A program made the translations under genes and the position numbers. The notes under the pieces were generated by a model, which did no database searches, was not told the DNA's origin, and saw only the letters and a program-made list of their open reading frames with translations. This document shows positions 25,920 to 34,307 of a stretch of 64,000 nt of DNA, in pieces. Positions within the stretch are counted from its first letter, which is position 1; each line of letters starts with the position of its first letter. Source of the stretch: Desulfobacteraceae bacterium UBA2245 (GTDB lineage Bacteria > Desulfobacterota > Desulfobacteria > Desulfobacterales > UBA2245); contig DDYB01000032.1 of the NCBI GenBank assembly GCA_002347265.1, positions 15,121 through 79,120 on the forward strand. Direction: 5' to 3'.

Positions 25920-28900
25920 ATGCCATCCAATTTAGACGAAAGGCTTTTCTTGACCCAGAACTCGATCCGAACGATTCAAAAACTTCTGCCAAAGGCAATG
26001 GCGAAAGATCGCCATGCCGCATCTGCCGAGCTGTTCAGAATCAGGCGCGCCGGTCGGCAGATTTCCGATGAGCATATCGCCCGGCGCCTTTCCATTCTTG
26101 AAAGGCGGCTGACCGCATCGGCGCGGAAAAAAGACCGGCGCAGAGCCAACCGGCCATCTTTTTCGGACCAGGATCTTCCGATCACCGTCAAAAAGGCCGA
26201 AATCATCGACGCCATTCGAAACCATCCGGTGGTGATCATTTCCGGTGAAACCGGCTCGGGCAAAACCACCCAGATTCCCAAATTCTGCCTGGCCGCGGGT
26301 CGGGGAATCGACGGCAGGATCGGCTGCACCCAGCCCCGGCGCATCGCCGCCATCGCCGTTGCCAGCCGGATCGCCGAAGAACTCGCCGAGCCCGTCGGAA
26401 AAGGTGTGGGCTACAAGATCCGATTTCAGGACAAAACCAGTCCGAACGGCTTCATTCAGCTGATGACCGACGGCATTCTGCTGGCAGAAGCCCAGAGCGA
26501 TCCTTATCTGAGCGACTACGACACGCTGATCGTCGACGAGGCCCACGAGCGCAGCCTGAATATCGATTTTATTCTGGGGCTTCTCAAGACCCTCCTGAAA
26601 AAGCGAAAAGACCTGAAGCTGATCATCACCTCGGCGACCATCGACACGGAAAAGTTCTCCCGCGCCTTTGGCGGCGCCCCGATCATCGAGGTTTCAGGGC
26701 GCATGTACCCGGTGGAGGTCCGGTACGCCGAAGATGATCCGGATGAAGACAGAGATGAATTCACTCTGGCCGAGCGGGCCGCAGCAGCGGTGGATGAAAT
26801 TCACGGAGAATCCCCGTTTGGGGACATCCTGATCTTCATGCCCACGGAACAGGACATTCGGGAAACCTGCGAGATTCTGGAGGGAAGAAAATATTCCCGG
26901 GTCAGCATCCTTCCTTTGTTCGCCAGGCTTTCGGCATCCGAACAGGCCCGCGTGTTTTCCCGTCCGGCCGGGCGCAAGATCATCGTCGCCACCAACGTGG
27001 CGGAAACCTCTCTCACCATTCCGGGCATCCGCTATGTCGTGGACACCGGACTGGCCAGAATTTCCCAGTACAACCCCAGATCCCGGACAACGGCCCTTCC
27101 GGTTGCGCCGGTCTCGAAAAGCAGCGCGGATCAGAGAATGGGCCGGTGCGGACGGGTGGAAAACGGAATCTGCATCCGGCTGTTTTCCAAGACATCCTAT
27201 GAATCCAGACCGCTTTTCACACCCCCTGAAATTCTCCGCTCCAACCTGGCCGAGGTGATTTTGAGAATGATCGGCCTGAATCTGGGCGAAATCGAACATT
27301 TTCCATTCATCGATCCGCCGCCGGCCCACAGCATCAAGGACGGATTCGACCTGCTTCAGGAGCTCGACGCCATTGAAATGAAGGCCGGAGCGGACAAACG
27401 GAAATCCGGACCCTGGCAGCTGACCGAAACCGGTCAAAAGATGGCCGGCATTCCTCTGGACCCCCGGTTGTCTCGGATGCTGATCGAGGCCTCCCGGCTC
27501 GGATGCCTCAAGGAAGCGGCGGTCATCGCCTCGGCCCTGAGCATTCAGGATCCCAGGGAGCGTCCGGCGGAACGAACCGAAGCGGCCGACCGTGCGCATG
27601 CGGCTTTCAAAGACCCGCTTTCGGATTTCATCGGCCTGCTCAATATCTGGAATAAATTCCATGCGGCTTCCGGAGAATCATTCGGCGCATCCAGAATGAA
27701 AAAATTCTGCAAGGAATGCTTTCTGTCCTTCAAACGCATGCGCGAGTGGCGGGACATTCACGGCCAGATACTGTCCATGGCGAAAGAATACGGGCTTCTT
27801 CCGGAAGCGGAATTGCCGGAAGCGCCGAAGACCGGTCCATTTGGCGCGCTTTACACGGCGATTCACAAATCCATTCTTTCCGGCTTTCTATCCAATATCG
27901 CCCAGAAAAAGGAAAAATACCTGTATCAGGGGGCAAAGGGGAAACAGGTCATGCTTTTCCCCGGATCAGGGATTTTCAGCGCCGGCAGCGCCTGGATCGT
28001 GGCCGCGGAACTCGTTGAGACCTCCCGGCTTTTTGCCCGCACCAATGCGGCGATCGACAACCGCTGGCTCGAAGAAATCGGAAAAAACCAGTGCCGGTAT
28101 GTCTGCCTGGACCCCCGCTGGGAGCGAAACCGCCAGGAGGTGACGGCCACGGAACAGGTCAGCCTTTACGGACTGATCATTGATCAAAGGCCGGTGTCCT
28201 ACGGACGGGTCAACCCGGATGAAGCCTGCGATATATTTGTCCGATTCGCGCTGGTTCAGGGCGATATGAAAGCCCCGCTTCCTTTTATGGCGTACAATCG
28301 AAAGCGCATCGACGAGGTGGTCGAACTGGAAGACCGGATCCGGCGGCGGGACCTTCTGATCGGCGAGGACGATCTGTTTGAGTTCTACCGAAAACGGCTC
28401 GATGGGGTTTACGACATTTCCGGCCTGAAAATGGCCATCAAGGCAAGGGGGGGAGACGGTTTTCTGCGCGTCGGCGCCGGAGACCTTTTACGTCGTGAAC
28501 CGGATGAGAATGAACTTTTGCTTTATCCCAAAGAGGTTTGCCTCGGAAACCGCATTTTCCCCTGCGAATACCTATTCGAACCCGGCAAACCGAAGGACGG
28601 ACTGACCGTCCGAATCAGCCAGTCGGTTGCCGGCAGCGTGCCGCCCCAGGCGGCCGGCTGGCTGGTGCCCGGTCTGTTAAGGGATAAGATTGCGTTTCTG
28701 ATCAAGAACCTGGCCAAGGAGTACCGCCGGAAACTCGTGCCGGTTGCCGCCACGGCGGAGCGCATTTTCCGGGAAATGCCCCGGCAGGATGTTCCGCTGG
28801 CCACGGCCTTGAGCCGGTTCATCGATCAGCATTTCGGCGTGGATATTCCGGCATCGGCCTGGTCCGAAAAGGATCTTCCCGAGCATCTGAAAATGCGCAT

Positions 28901-29906
28901 CGCCATCACCGACGCTTCCGGAAAATCCGTTCTGGCCGCACGGGACGCATTCGTTCTCAAAGCATCCGCCGGAGTTTGCGGGGAAGAAGGTCTTCCCCAA
29001 TCCCTGATCGCCCAATGGGAACGAAGCCGGATCACCGAATGGAATTTTCCCGACCTGCCCGAATCCGTTTCAGCTGCCGAACACGGCCGGGTCAAGGCGC
29101 TGGCCTATCCTGCCCTGTGCGCCGGCGAAGCGGGAATATCCCTGAAGCTTCTGACCGATCCGGACCAGGCTCAGGCCGTTCACCGAAAAGGCGTGGCCGC
29201 GCTGTGCGGTCTTCATCTGGCCGGCGATATCAAGTTCTTGAGAAAAAACACCGTCCTGGACCGGAAGATGCATTCAGCCGTCGAGGATTTCGGGGGCCCG
29301 CGCAAATTTCAAGCCCGTATCGTAGACCGCATGCTTCAGGACCTCTTTGCAAAAAACATCCGCACGCGAAGAGAGTTTCTGGCTCACATCGAAGCCGCCC
29401 GCCCCAGGCTGCTTGAAGCGGCAAGCACATTTTCAGACCTGGTGCTGAGGTTTATCGCGGTGTATCACGAAACCCGTTCGGCCATAGGGCGTCTGCAAAT
29501 CGCCCACCGGTTCAATCCGGCGGCCGGAGATTTCTACGAAAATCTCCGCGCGCAGCTCACGCGGCTGGTTCCGGAAAACTTTCTGGAACTCTACGATGCA
29601 CAGCGTCTCAATCATATTGAGCGCTATCTGAAGGCGTTGGCCATTCGGGCGCAGAGAGCCGAGGTCAACTTTGAAAAGGATCGGGAAAAACAAAACGAGA
29701 TCGAATTTTTTACGCAGCAACTCGGCGCGCTGATTCAGGAGCTCGGGCCGGGAACCTCCCCTGAAAAACGCAGGGAAATTGAAAGCTTATTCTGGCTGAT
29801 CGAGGAATACAAGGTATCCGTCTATGCTCAGGAACTCAGGACGCCCTTTCCGGTATCGCGCAAACGCCTTGAAAAACAAATCTCACAGATCCGGAAAATG
29901 GCCTGA
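25920..29906 (+). CDS. hrpA: DEAH-box RNA helicase HrpA
   Basis: 1328 residues. The motor domain has P-loop GETGSGKTTQIPKF (motif I, ~residue 110), TQPRRIAA (Ia), DEAHERS (II), SATID (III), ATNVAETSLTIPGI (V) and QRMGRCGR (VI, with Arg fingers). Helicase-associated and OB-like domains follow to ~800. The long C-terminal region to 1328 is the HrpA-specific extension (DUF3418-like). E. coli HrpA is similar in length (about 1300) and rescues stalled ribosomes by acting on mRNA. The start has no clear ribosome binding site; MAKDRHAAS at ~residue 27 would be an alternative. Confidence 0.95.
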   Translation: MPSNLDERLFLTQNSIRTIQKLLPKAMAKDRHAASAELFRIRRAGRQISDEHIARRLSILERRLTASARKKDRRRANRPSFSDQDLPITVKKAEIIDAIRNHPVVIISGETGSGKTTQIPKFCLAAGRGIDGRIGCTQPRRIAAIAVASRIAEELAEPVGKGVGYKIRFQDKTSPNGFIQLMTDGILLAEAQSDPYLSDYDTLIVDEAHERSLNIDFILGLLKTLLKKRKDLKLIITSATIDTEKFSRAFGGAPIIEVSGRMYPVEVRYAEDDPDEDRDEFTLAERAAAAVDEIHGESPFGDILIFMPTEQDIRETCEILEGRKYSRVSILPLFARLSASEQARVFSRPAGRKIIVATNVAETSLTIPGIRYVVDTGLARISQYNPRSRTTALPVAPVSKSSADQRMGRCGRVENGICIRLFSKTSYESRPLFTPPEILRSNLAEVILRMIGLNLGEIEHFPFIDPPPAHSIKDGFDLLQELDAIEMKAGADKRKSGPWQLTETGQKMAGIPLDPRLSRMLIEASRLGCLKEAAVIASALSIQDPRERPAERTEAADRAHAAFKDPLSDFIGLLNIWNKFHAASGESFGASRMKKFCKECFLSFKRMREWRDIHGQILSMAKEYGLLPEAELPEAPKTGPFGALYTAIHKSILSGFLSNIAQKKEKYLYQGAKGKQVMLFPGSGIFSAGSAWIVAAELVETSRLFARTNAAIDNRWLEEIGKNQCRYVCLDPRWERNRQEVTATEQVSLYGLIIDQRPVSYGRVNPDEACDIFVRFALVQGDMKAPLPFMAYNRKRIDEVVELEDRIRRRDLLIGEDDLFEFYRKRLDGVYDISGLKMAIKARGGDGFLRVGAGDLLRREPDENELLLYPKEVCLGNRIFPCEYLFEPGKPKDGLTVRISQSVAGSVPPQAAGWLVPGLLRDKIAFLIKNLAKEYRRKLVPVAATAERIFREMPRQDVPLATALSRFIDQHFGVDIPASAWSEKDLPEHLKMRIAITDASGKSVLAARDAFVLKASAGVCGEEGLPQSLIAQWERSRITEWNFPDLPESVSAAEHGRVKALAYPALCAGEAGISLKLLTDPDQAQAVHRKGVAALCGLHLAGDIKFLRKNTVLDRKMHSAVEDFGGPRKFQARIVDRMLQDLFAKNIRTRREFLAHIEAARPRLLEAASTFSDLVLRFIAVYHETRSAIGRLQIAHRFNPAAGDFYENLRAQLTRLVPENFLELYDAQRLNHIERYLKALAIRAQRAEVNFEKDREKQNEIEFFTQQLGALIQELGPGTSPEKRREIESLFWLIEEYKVSVYAQELRTPFPVSRKRLEKQISQIRKMA

Positions 29907-29930
29907 CCCGGATCTGCCGGTAATGCTTCC

Positions 29931-30010
29931 GCCGGGTCATGCTCATCCGGATGACCCGGCCACAGGGAACGCCTGCATCAAGGGCGGCCGACAGTTCCGA
30001 TCGCCCTTTT
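29931..30010 (+). terminator. Hairpins after hrpA, possible terminator
   Basis: Two stem-loops follow hrpA: GCCGGGTCAT with ATGACCCGGC (29931-29940 and 29951-29960, 10-bp perfect stem, 10-base loop) and AAGGGCG with CGCCCTT (29980-29986 and 30002-30008) followed by a short TT. The second resembles a weak intrinsic terminator; the first lacks a T-run. Both lie between convergent genes, so they could serve either strand. Confidence 0.45.
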
Positions 30011-30038
30011 CCGGATGAGATGAATGGCGAATGCCTCA

Positions 30039-30275
30039 TCACTTTTCGGGATGCATGCCTTCAAAATGACGGCGCTCAACATAGCACTGGGACTTTTCGT
30101 CAAAGACCGCCTCGGCTTCATGGATCAACTTGGGGCCGCCCCAGCTTCCGATTGCCGGCACCGCCATGTCTCCGAGGGAAAATTTCTTTCCGCAGGCCGG
30201 ACATCCTTCGACGAGCGTGTTGATCAGGTTCAGATCAATCATCACTTTGGGTCTTTTATTTCTCTCAGTTTTCAT
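30039..30275 (-). CDS. Small cysteine-containing hypothetical protein
   Basis: 78 residues, function not recognised. It has one CPACG pair plus a single later Cys (SQCYVERRHF), too few for a classical four-Cys zinc ribbon in one chain, so it may bind metal as a dimer or with His. The core (LINTLVEGCPACGKKFSLGDM and GSWGGPKLIHEAEAVFDE) is compact and polar. The start at 30275 has an excellent AAGGAGA signal. The frame extends 19 codons further without one. It is alone between hrpA and the divergent glycosyltransferase. Confidence 0.65.
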   Translation of the reverse strand: MKTERNKRPKVMIDLNLINTLVEGCPACGKKFSLGDMAVPAIGSWGGPKLIHEAEAVFDEKSQCYVERRHFEGMHPEK

Positions 30276-30389
30276 GATAGATCTCCTTGGGTTGTGTGAA
30301 GGGTAATTGAAAGTTTCCATCTGTTCAAACAATACAGCAAGAATCCGGATTTGTCGACCCTGGCCGGAAGCGAGATGAGGGTTCGGTTG

Positions 30390-31235
30390 ATGCAGAATAA
30401 GCCGTTTGTATCCGTCATCATTGCCACATTCAACCGGGGGTGGATTCTTTCCGAGGCCGTGGATTCGGTGCTCAGCCAGGATTATTCGCCTTTTGAGCTG
30501 ATCGTGGTCGATGACGGATCAACGGACGATACCGCCGAAATTCTCAGCGCTTATGCGGACCCCAGGCTTCGCGTGCATTTTCAGCCCAACCGGGGTGTGA
30601 GCGCAGCAAGAAACCGCGGCATCATGCATACCTCAGGCGAACTGATCGCCTTTCTCGATTCGGATGATCTCTGGCTGCCGGGAAAACTCTCAGCTCAGGT
30701 GCAATTTTTTCAGCAGCATCCGCATGCGCTGATCTGCCAGACCGAGGAGATCTGGATTCGAAACAAGGTTCGGGTCAATCCGAAAAACCGCCATCAAAAG
30801 CCTTCGGGCGACATCTTCGTTCCCAGTCTTGCCCTGTGTCTGGTCAGCCCTTCGGCCGTGATGATCCGCCGCAGCCTGTTGGACGAGGTGGGCCTTTTTG
30901 ATGAAAGCCTGCCGGCATGCGAGGATTACGACCTCTGGCTTCGCATCAGCTGCAAACATCCCGTGCATCTGATGGAAACCGCGCTGATTTTCAAAAGGGG
31001 CGGACATAAGGATCAGCTTTCCCGGGCCCCCTCTCTGGACCGTTTTCGCATCCGGTCCATCGAAAAGCTGCTGCAGGCGGGCGGGCTGTCCCCGGCCCAG
31101 CGCCTCGCGGCCATTGACATGCTTCAGGAAAAATGCCGCATTTATGCCAATGGATGCACGAAACGGGGAAAGCTCGATGAGGCCGGGCATTATCTGAATC
31201 TGGCCCGCTCATTCTCATTGCCGGGGGAAATTTAA
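30390..31235 (+). CDS. Family 2 glycosyltransferase
   Basis: About 281 residues of GT-A fold. VSVIIATFNRGWILSEAVDSVLSQDY is the nucleotide-sugar binding start, VVDDGSTDDTAEIL carries the first Asp, GVSAARNRGI follows, and AFLDSDDLW contains the metal-binding DxD. The product may decorate lipopolysaccharide or a surface polysaccharide, but the gene is isolated from any polysaccharide cluster, so donor and acceptor are unknown. ATG 30390 fits the domain edge; the frame opens earlier at TTG 30351. It converges with the diguanylate cyclase gene 12 bp away. Confidence 0.85.
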   Translation: MQNKPFVSVIIATFNRGWILSEAVDSVLSQDYSPFELIVVDDGSTDDTAEILSAYADPRLRVHFQPNRGVSAARNRGIMHTSGELIAFLDSDDLWLPGKLSAQVQFFQQHPHALICQTEEIWIRNKVRVNPKNRHQKPSGDIFVPSLALCLVSPSAVMIRRSLLDEVGLFDESLPACEDYDLWLRISCKHPVHLMETALIFKRGGHKDQLSRAPSLDRFRIRSIEKLLQAGGLSPAQRLAAIDMLQEKCRIYANGCTKRGKLDEAGHYLNLARSFSLPGEI

Positions 31236-31247
31236 CAGGCAGGCCGG

Positions 31248-33014
31248 CTAAGCCACCACTTCCGGCGCCGGATTGACGATCCTGAGAACAACGCAATTGC
31301 GGCCCCTTCTTTTGGCTGCGTACATGGCCTGATCGGCGGTTTCCACCAGCAGTTCCGGTTTGAATTGATCGCAGGGAAAGGCCTCCGCCACGCCGAGGCT
31401 GACGGTGACAAACCGGTTGACCGTCGAGCTGATGTGCTCGATTTTCAGATTTCTGACGGCGATTCTGATGTATTCGGCGATTTTTGAGGCTCCATTCAGG
31501 TTGGTATTGGGCAGAATCATAACGAATTCTTCCCCTCCGTATCGGGCCACAAGATCGGCAGGCCTTCGGACCGCCTGACGCATGACTCCGGCAATGGCCC
31601 GCAGGCAATCATCTCCGGCCAGGTGGCCATAGGTGTCGTTGTATCGTTTAAAATAATCCACATCACACATGATCAGCGAAAGAGGACCTCTGGGGAATCC
31701 TCGCTTGAGGCGACCCCATTCTTCCTGGAGTTTTTCGTCAAACCGCCTGCGATTGGCGATCTGGGTCAGGCCGTCGATGGTGGCCCACCGCATGAGCTGC
31801 TCATTGGCTTTTTCCATGGCGGCCTGGGCGCGTTTTCTTTCGGTGATGTCTCGAACGACGCTCAGGATGAGAGACTGAGATCCGAACTCGACCATCCGGG
31901 AGATGATTTCCACCGGGAGGTTGCTTTGGTCCCGGCATTGGTGGGTGGTTTCAAAAGATAAATGTTCGGATCGGCCGATGGATTCCATCTTTTCTCTCAT
32001 TTGCAGGAAATGCCCGCCGGTATCGATTTCTGCAAGGCTCATTTTGATGATTTCCTCGCGAGTGTAATCCAGGCGCTCACATGCAATCTTGTTGGCATCG
32101 ACAATCCTGCCGCTGGCATCATGGACAAATATGGCCTCCCCCAGGTTGTCAAAGAGGAGCCGATAACGTTCTTCGGACTCGCGCAAGGCCTGATTGGCGA
32201 TCATCCGTTCGGTCACATCGCTGTAAATGGCAACGACTTCGCCTGAAGGAAGCTTGTATACAAAATTTTCACGCCATCCGAACAGGCGATAGTCTTTATA
32301 AATGGCCGCCGGCTGGTCCTCCGGAATTCCCGTGGACCATACCCTTTTCAGCGTGTCGAGCAGACCGAATTCACTTATGCCCGGAAACACCTGCAAAACG
32401 CTTTTTCCGATGATCTGGTCGCGCCGGACCTTGTCGATGCGCTCTCCGGCAACGTTGAAATCCACGATGACAAAATCATTTCCATTGTCGAGGGCCTTGT
32501 AGATGGCAACGCCGTCGCGCATGTTGTCAAATATGGCCCGGTATCGGGTTTCGGTCTGTCGAAAGGCTTCCTCAAAGTTTTTGCGAATGCTGATATCCCG
32601 GTAAATTCCGTCAATGCCGACCACCGCGTCTTCCGTATTTCTGAAGATTCTGGCATTGATCGCGACCCAGAACAGGGCTCCGTCTTTACGGCGCAGCTGA
32701 ACTTCGAATTTTTCGACAAAATCTCTCTCCAGAACTATTTTTGCGAGCCGATCGAACATCTTCGGCATGGGTGAAAAGGTTCGAATGTTCCGCCCGATGA
32801 TCTCCTCCATTTGAAATTGCATGAGGCGCTGAGCCGAGGGGGAAGCCAATAGAATGTTTCCGGCGGGATCGGTGCGAAAAAAAATATCCTGAAGGTTTTC
32901 AAAAATCCATTGATACAGGTTTCCGCTATCGCTCACGGAGGGTTGCGAGGCGCCGGGACGGCCTTTTGCGGACACGCTGGTCCTGGGATCGTTGTCGTCC
33001 AATGATGGGGCCAT
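31248..33014 (-). CDS. PAS-domain diguanylate cyclase
   Basis: 588 residues, soluble. Three PAS domains (~25-150, ~155-275, ~280-405; each ends in a PAC-like VVGIDGIYRDISIRK or VRDITERKRAQ) are followed by a coiled linker and a GGDEF domain (~415-575). The active site is GGEEF (~490) and RPAD five residues before it is an intact inhibitory I-site, so it should make cyclic-di-GMP under product feedback control. No transmembrane segment or EAL domain is present. PAS cofactors cannot be read from sequence. The remnant of a group II intron lies ~200-300 bp upstream of its start. Confidence 0.92.
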   Translation of the reverse strand: MAPSLDDNDPRTSVSAKGRPGASQPSVSDSGNLYQWIFENLQDIFFRTDPAGNILLASPSAQRLMQFQMEEIIGRNIRTFSPMPKMFDRLAKIVLERDFVEKFEVQLRRKDGALFWVAINARIFRNTEDAVVGIDGIYRDISIRKNFEEAFRQTETRYRAIFDNMRDGVAIYKALDNGNDFVIVDFNVAGERIDKVRRDQIIGKSVLQVFPGISEFGLLDTLKRVWSTGIPEDQPAAIYKDYRLFGWRENFVYKLPSGEVVAIYSDVTERMIANQALRESEERYRLLFDNLGEAIFVHDASGRIVDANKIACERLDYTREEIIKMSLAEIDTGGHFLQMREKMESIGRSEHLSFETTHQCRDQSNLPVEIISRMVEFGSQSLILSVVRDITERKRAQAAMEKANEQLMRWATIDGLTQIANRRRFDEKLQEEWGRLKRGFPRGPLSLIMCDVDYFKRYNDTYGHLAGDDCLRAIAGVMRQAVRRPADLVARYGGEEFVMILPNTNLNGASKIAEYIRIAVRNLKIEHISSTVNRFVTVSLGVAEAFPCDQFKPELLVETADQAMYAAKRRGRNCVVLRIVNPAPEVVA

Positions 33015-33349
33015 TCAATATCCTTGCTGCATGTCGCAAAGGTTGTTCACAGTGCTCGGATGACTCAAACACCTGGGTCGCCTTCGAACAAAGAGCAACG
33101 AGGCGGCGGCTGCCTTGCCGCTCCGCGAAATACCGAATCAAGGGTTCAGAGAAACGCAGAAATGACGGCCTAGTAGAACGAGTTTAATGCCGCGGCATTT
33201 TTCTGTCAACACAATGGCGGTGAAATTCCGATACGCCCAGAATCATGGGTACATGCGCACAGGTTGAAATCAGATCGGATTATAGTTTTTTTCTTGAATC
33301 AACTGCCGGAGACGTGGGCAACAGACAGAAAAGAGTTCTGTTACCAGCT
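33015..33349. other. Non-coding stretch between GGDEF gene and intron remnant
   Basis: No convincing gene. The part next to the GGDEF gene should contain its promoter, but I see no clear -35/-10 pair. The middle reads like degraded mobile DNA and continues into the group II intron remnant at its right edge. I do not find a group II domain V hairpin, so the intron's 3' end is missing. Confidence 0.5.
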
Positions 33350-33806
33350 TGCTCCTGGAAATGCGTTCGGTATCCTTTGCTGCCGCTCCATGTTCATCGA
33401 GATAACTCAGACTGCTCCTTGGCTAAAAGACTCGGCCCTTCGAACGCTGTGGTCTACTATGGCCTCTGCTGACTTCTCCAGCCGCTTCCCCTGGCCTTCC
33501 AGCCTCGGTAGTCTGCTCGTCAGACACGACCGGAGATCTCCCAGGGTAAGACGTAATCCTTTCCCCCGGCTACCGCCGGATTTACCAGTGCCGCACCCGA
33601 GTGGTTATCGGGCATCTAAGTCCATAGCCAGATTACCCTGCGGTCACCGGCCTTGTATCCGGTTTCTGTTCGTCGGTTCCGGGTTTTGCCTCCGGCTTCC
33701 TCCGGACCTTGCCTCACGACAACGCCCTTGCCTTCAGCTAACAGTTCCGACCACTACGGCCTGTTCGGGACTTGCACCCTATAGAATTACGCCATGCCTG
33801 GCACAC
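33350..33806 (-). mobile_element. Group II intron remnant (5' part, domain I)
   Basis: Read on the minus strand from 33806, the sequence starts GTGTGCCAGGCATGGCG and continues with CTATAGGGTGCAAGTCCC, GAAGGCAAGGGCG and later GAAGTCAGCAGAGGCCATAGTAG. This is the GUGYG 5' boundary and domain I of bacterial group II introns. Near 33400 a possible maturase start (MNMERQQRIP) appears and is closed by a stop after 18 codons; no reverse transcriptase domain or domain V follows, so the element is truncated. The 5' end lies 7 bases beyond a terminator stem, the insertion preference of class IIC introns. The left boundary is approximate. Confidence 0.75.
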
Positions 33807-33810
33807 GATC

Positions 33811-33841
33811 AAAAAGGCCTGGAAAAATTCCAGGCCTTTGA
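33811..33841 (-). terminator. Intrinsic terminator after the GDT1-like gene
   Basis: On the minus strand a 12-bp perfect stem AAAGGCCTGGAA / TTCCAGGCCTTT (33828-33839 and 33813-33824) with a 3-base loop is followed by two more T and GATC. It lies 27 bases after the stop codon. The group II intron begins just after it. Confidence 0.8.
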
Positions 33842-33865
33842 ATTTTCTTTTTTCGAATGAATTTG

Positions 33866-34150
33866 CTAGGCGGTTTTGACGACCGAATAAATCGTCCAGG
33901 CACCAATGATGAGAAAAAACACGCCGGCGGCGATCTTGATCCAGTTTACCGGAATCAGCTTGTTCACCACGTTTCCCAGCAGCACGGCGATCAGGGAACT
34001 GAGCACCAGGGCGCCGGCGGAGCCAAGAAAAACCGTCATTCGGGAAGATTCGCATTCGGCGGAAAGGCAGAAGGTTGCCAGCTGGGTTTTATCGCCGAGT
34101 TCAGCCAGAAACACCATGACAAAGGTGGTGGCCAGTAGTTTCAGATCCAT
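33866..34150 (-). CDS. Half-size GDT1/TMEM165-family membrane protein
   Basis: 94 residues with three hydrophobic segments. The family signature ExGDKT appears as FLAELGDKTQLATF near residue 15. Full-length GDT1 proteins (Mn2+/Ca2+ transporters) carry two such repeats in ~190-220 residues. Single-repeat versions work as dimers or with a second half-gene, but I see no second copy here. ATG 34150 is chosen for its GGAGG signal; the frame opens further upstream inside the dispersed repeat. It is followed by a strong terminator. Confidence 0.8.
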   Translation of the reverse strand: MDLKLLATTFVMVFLAELGDKTQLATFCLSAECESSRMTVFLGSAGALVLSSLIAVLLGNVVNKLIPVNWIKIAAGVFFLIIGAWTIYSVVKTA

Positions 34151-34154
34151 GATA

Positions 34155-34289
34155 GTCCTCCGCTTGAACAAGCCTCTAAAACTGCGCCTCAGGGCGTCAT
34201 GCGGCGTTGCGCAGCTCTCGCGAGTGCCCACATATGCTTGAATATGCTGCGCTTGTCGCATTCGCCGCGCGCCTTGCCTGACGCCCTGA
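34155..34289. repeat. Dispersed intergenic repeat, copy B, with inverted termini
   Basis: Between transketolase and the GDT1-like gene. TCAGGGCGTCA (34189-34199) and TGACGCCCTGA (34279-34289) are perfect 11-bp inverted repeats. Inside are nested complementary segments GCGGCG / CGCCGC, so ~100 bases could fold into one long hairpin. The part 34155-34245 matches copy A at the left end of the window. No open frame for a transposase is present, so it looks like a non-autonomous element. Confidence 0.75.
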
Positions 34290-34307
34290 TTCTTGTTTTA
34301 AAACCGA

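Noticed and set aside
26694..27662. Minus-strand frame opposite hrpA
   Set aside because: The sense strand encodes conserved helicase motifs V and VI across this span.
33264..33860. Apparent 198-codon plus-strand gene
   Set aside because: It is antisense to a group II intron domain I and to the downstream terminator; the Arg/Pro/Ser-rich translation has no protein features.
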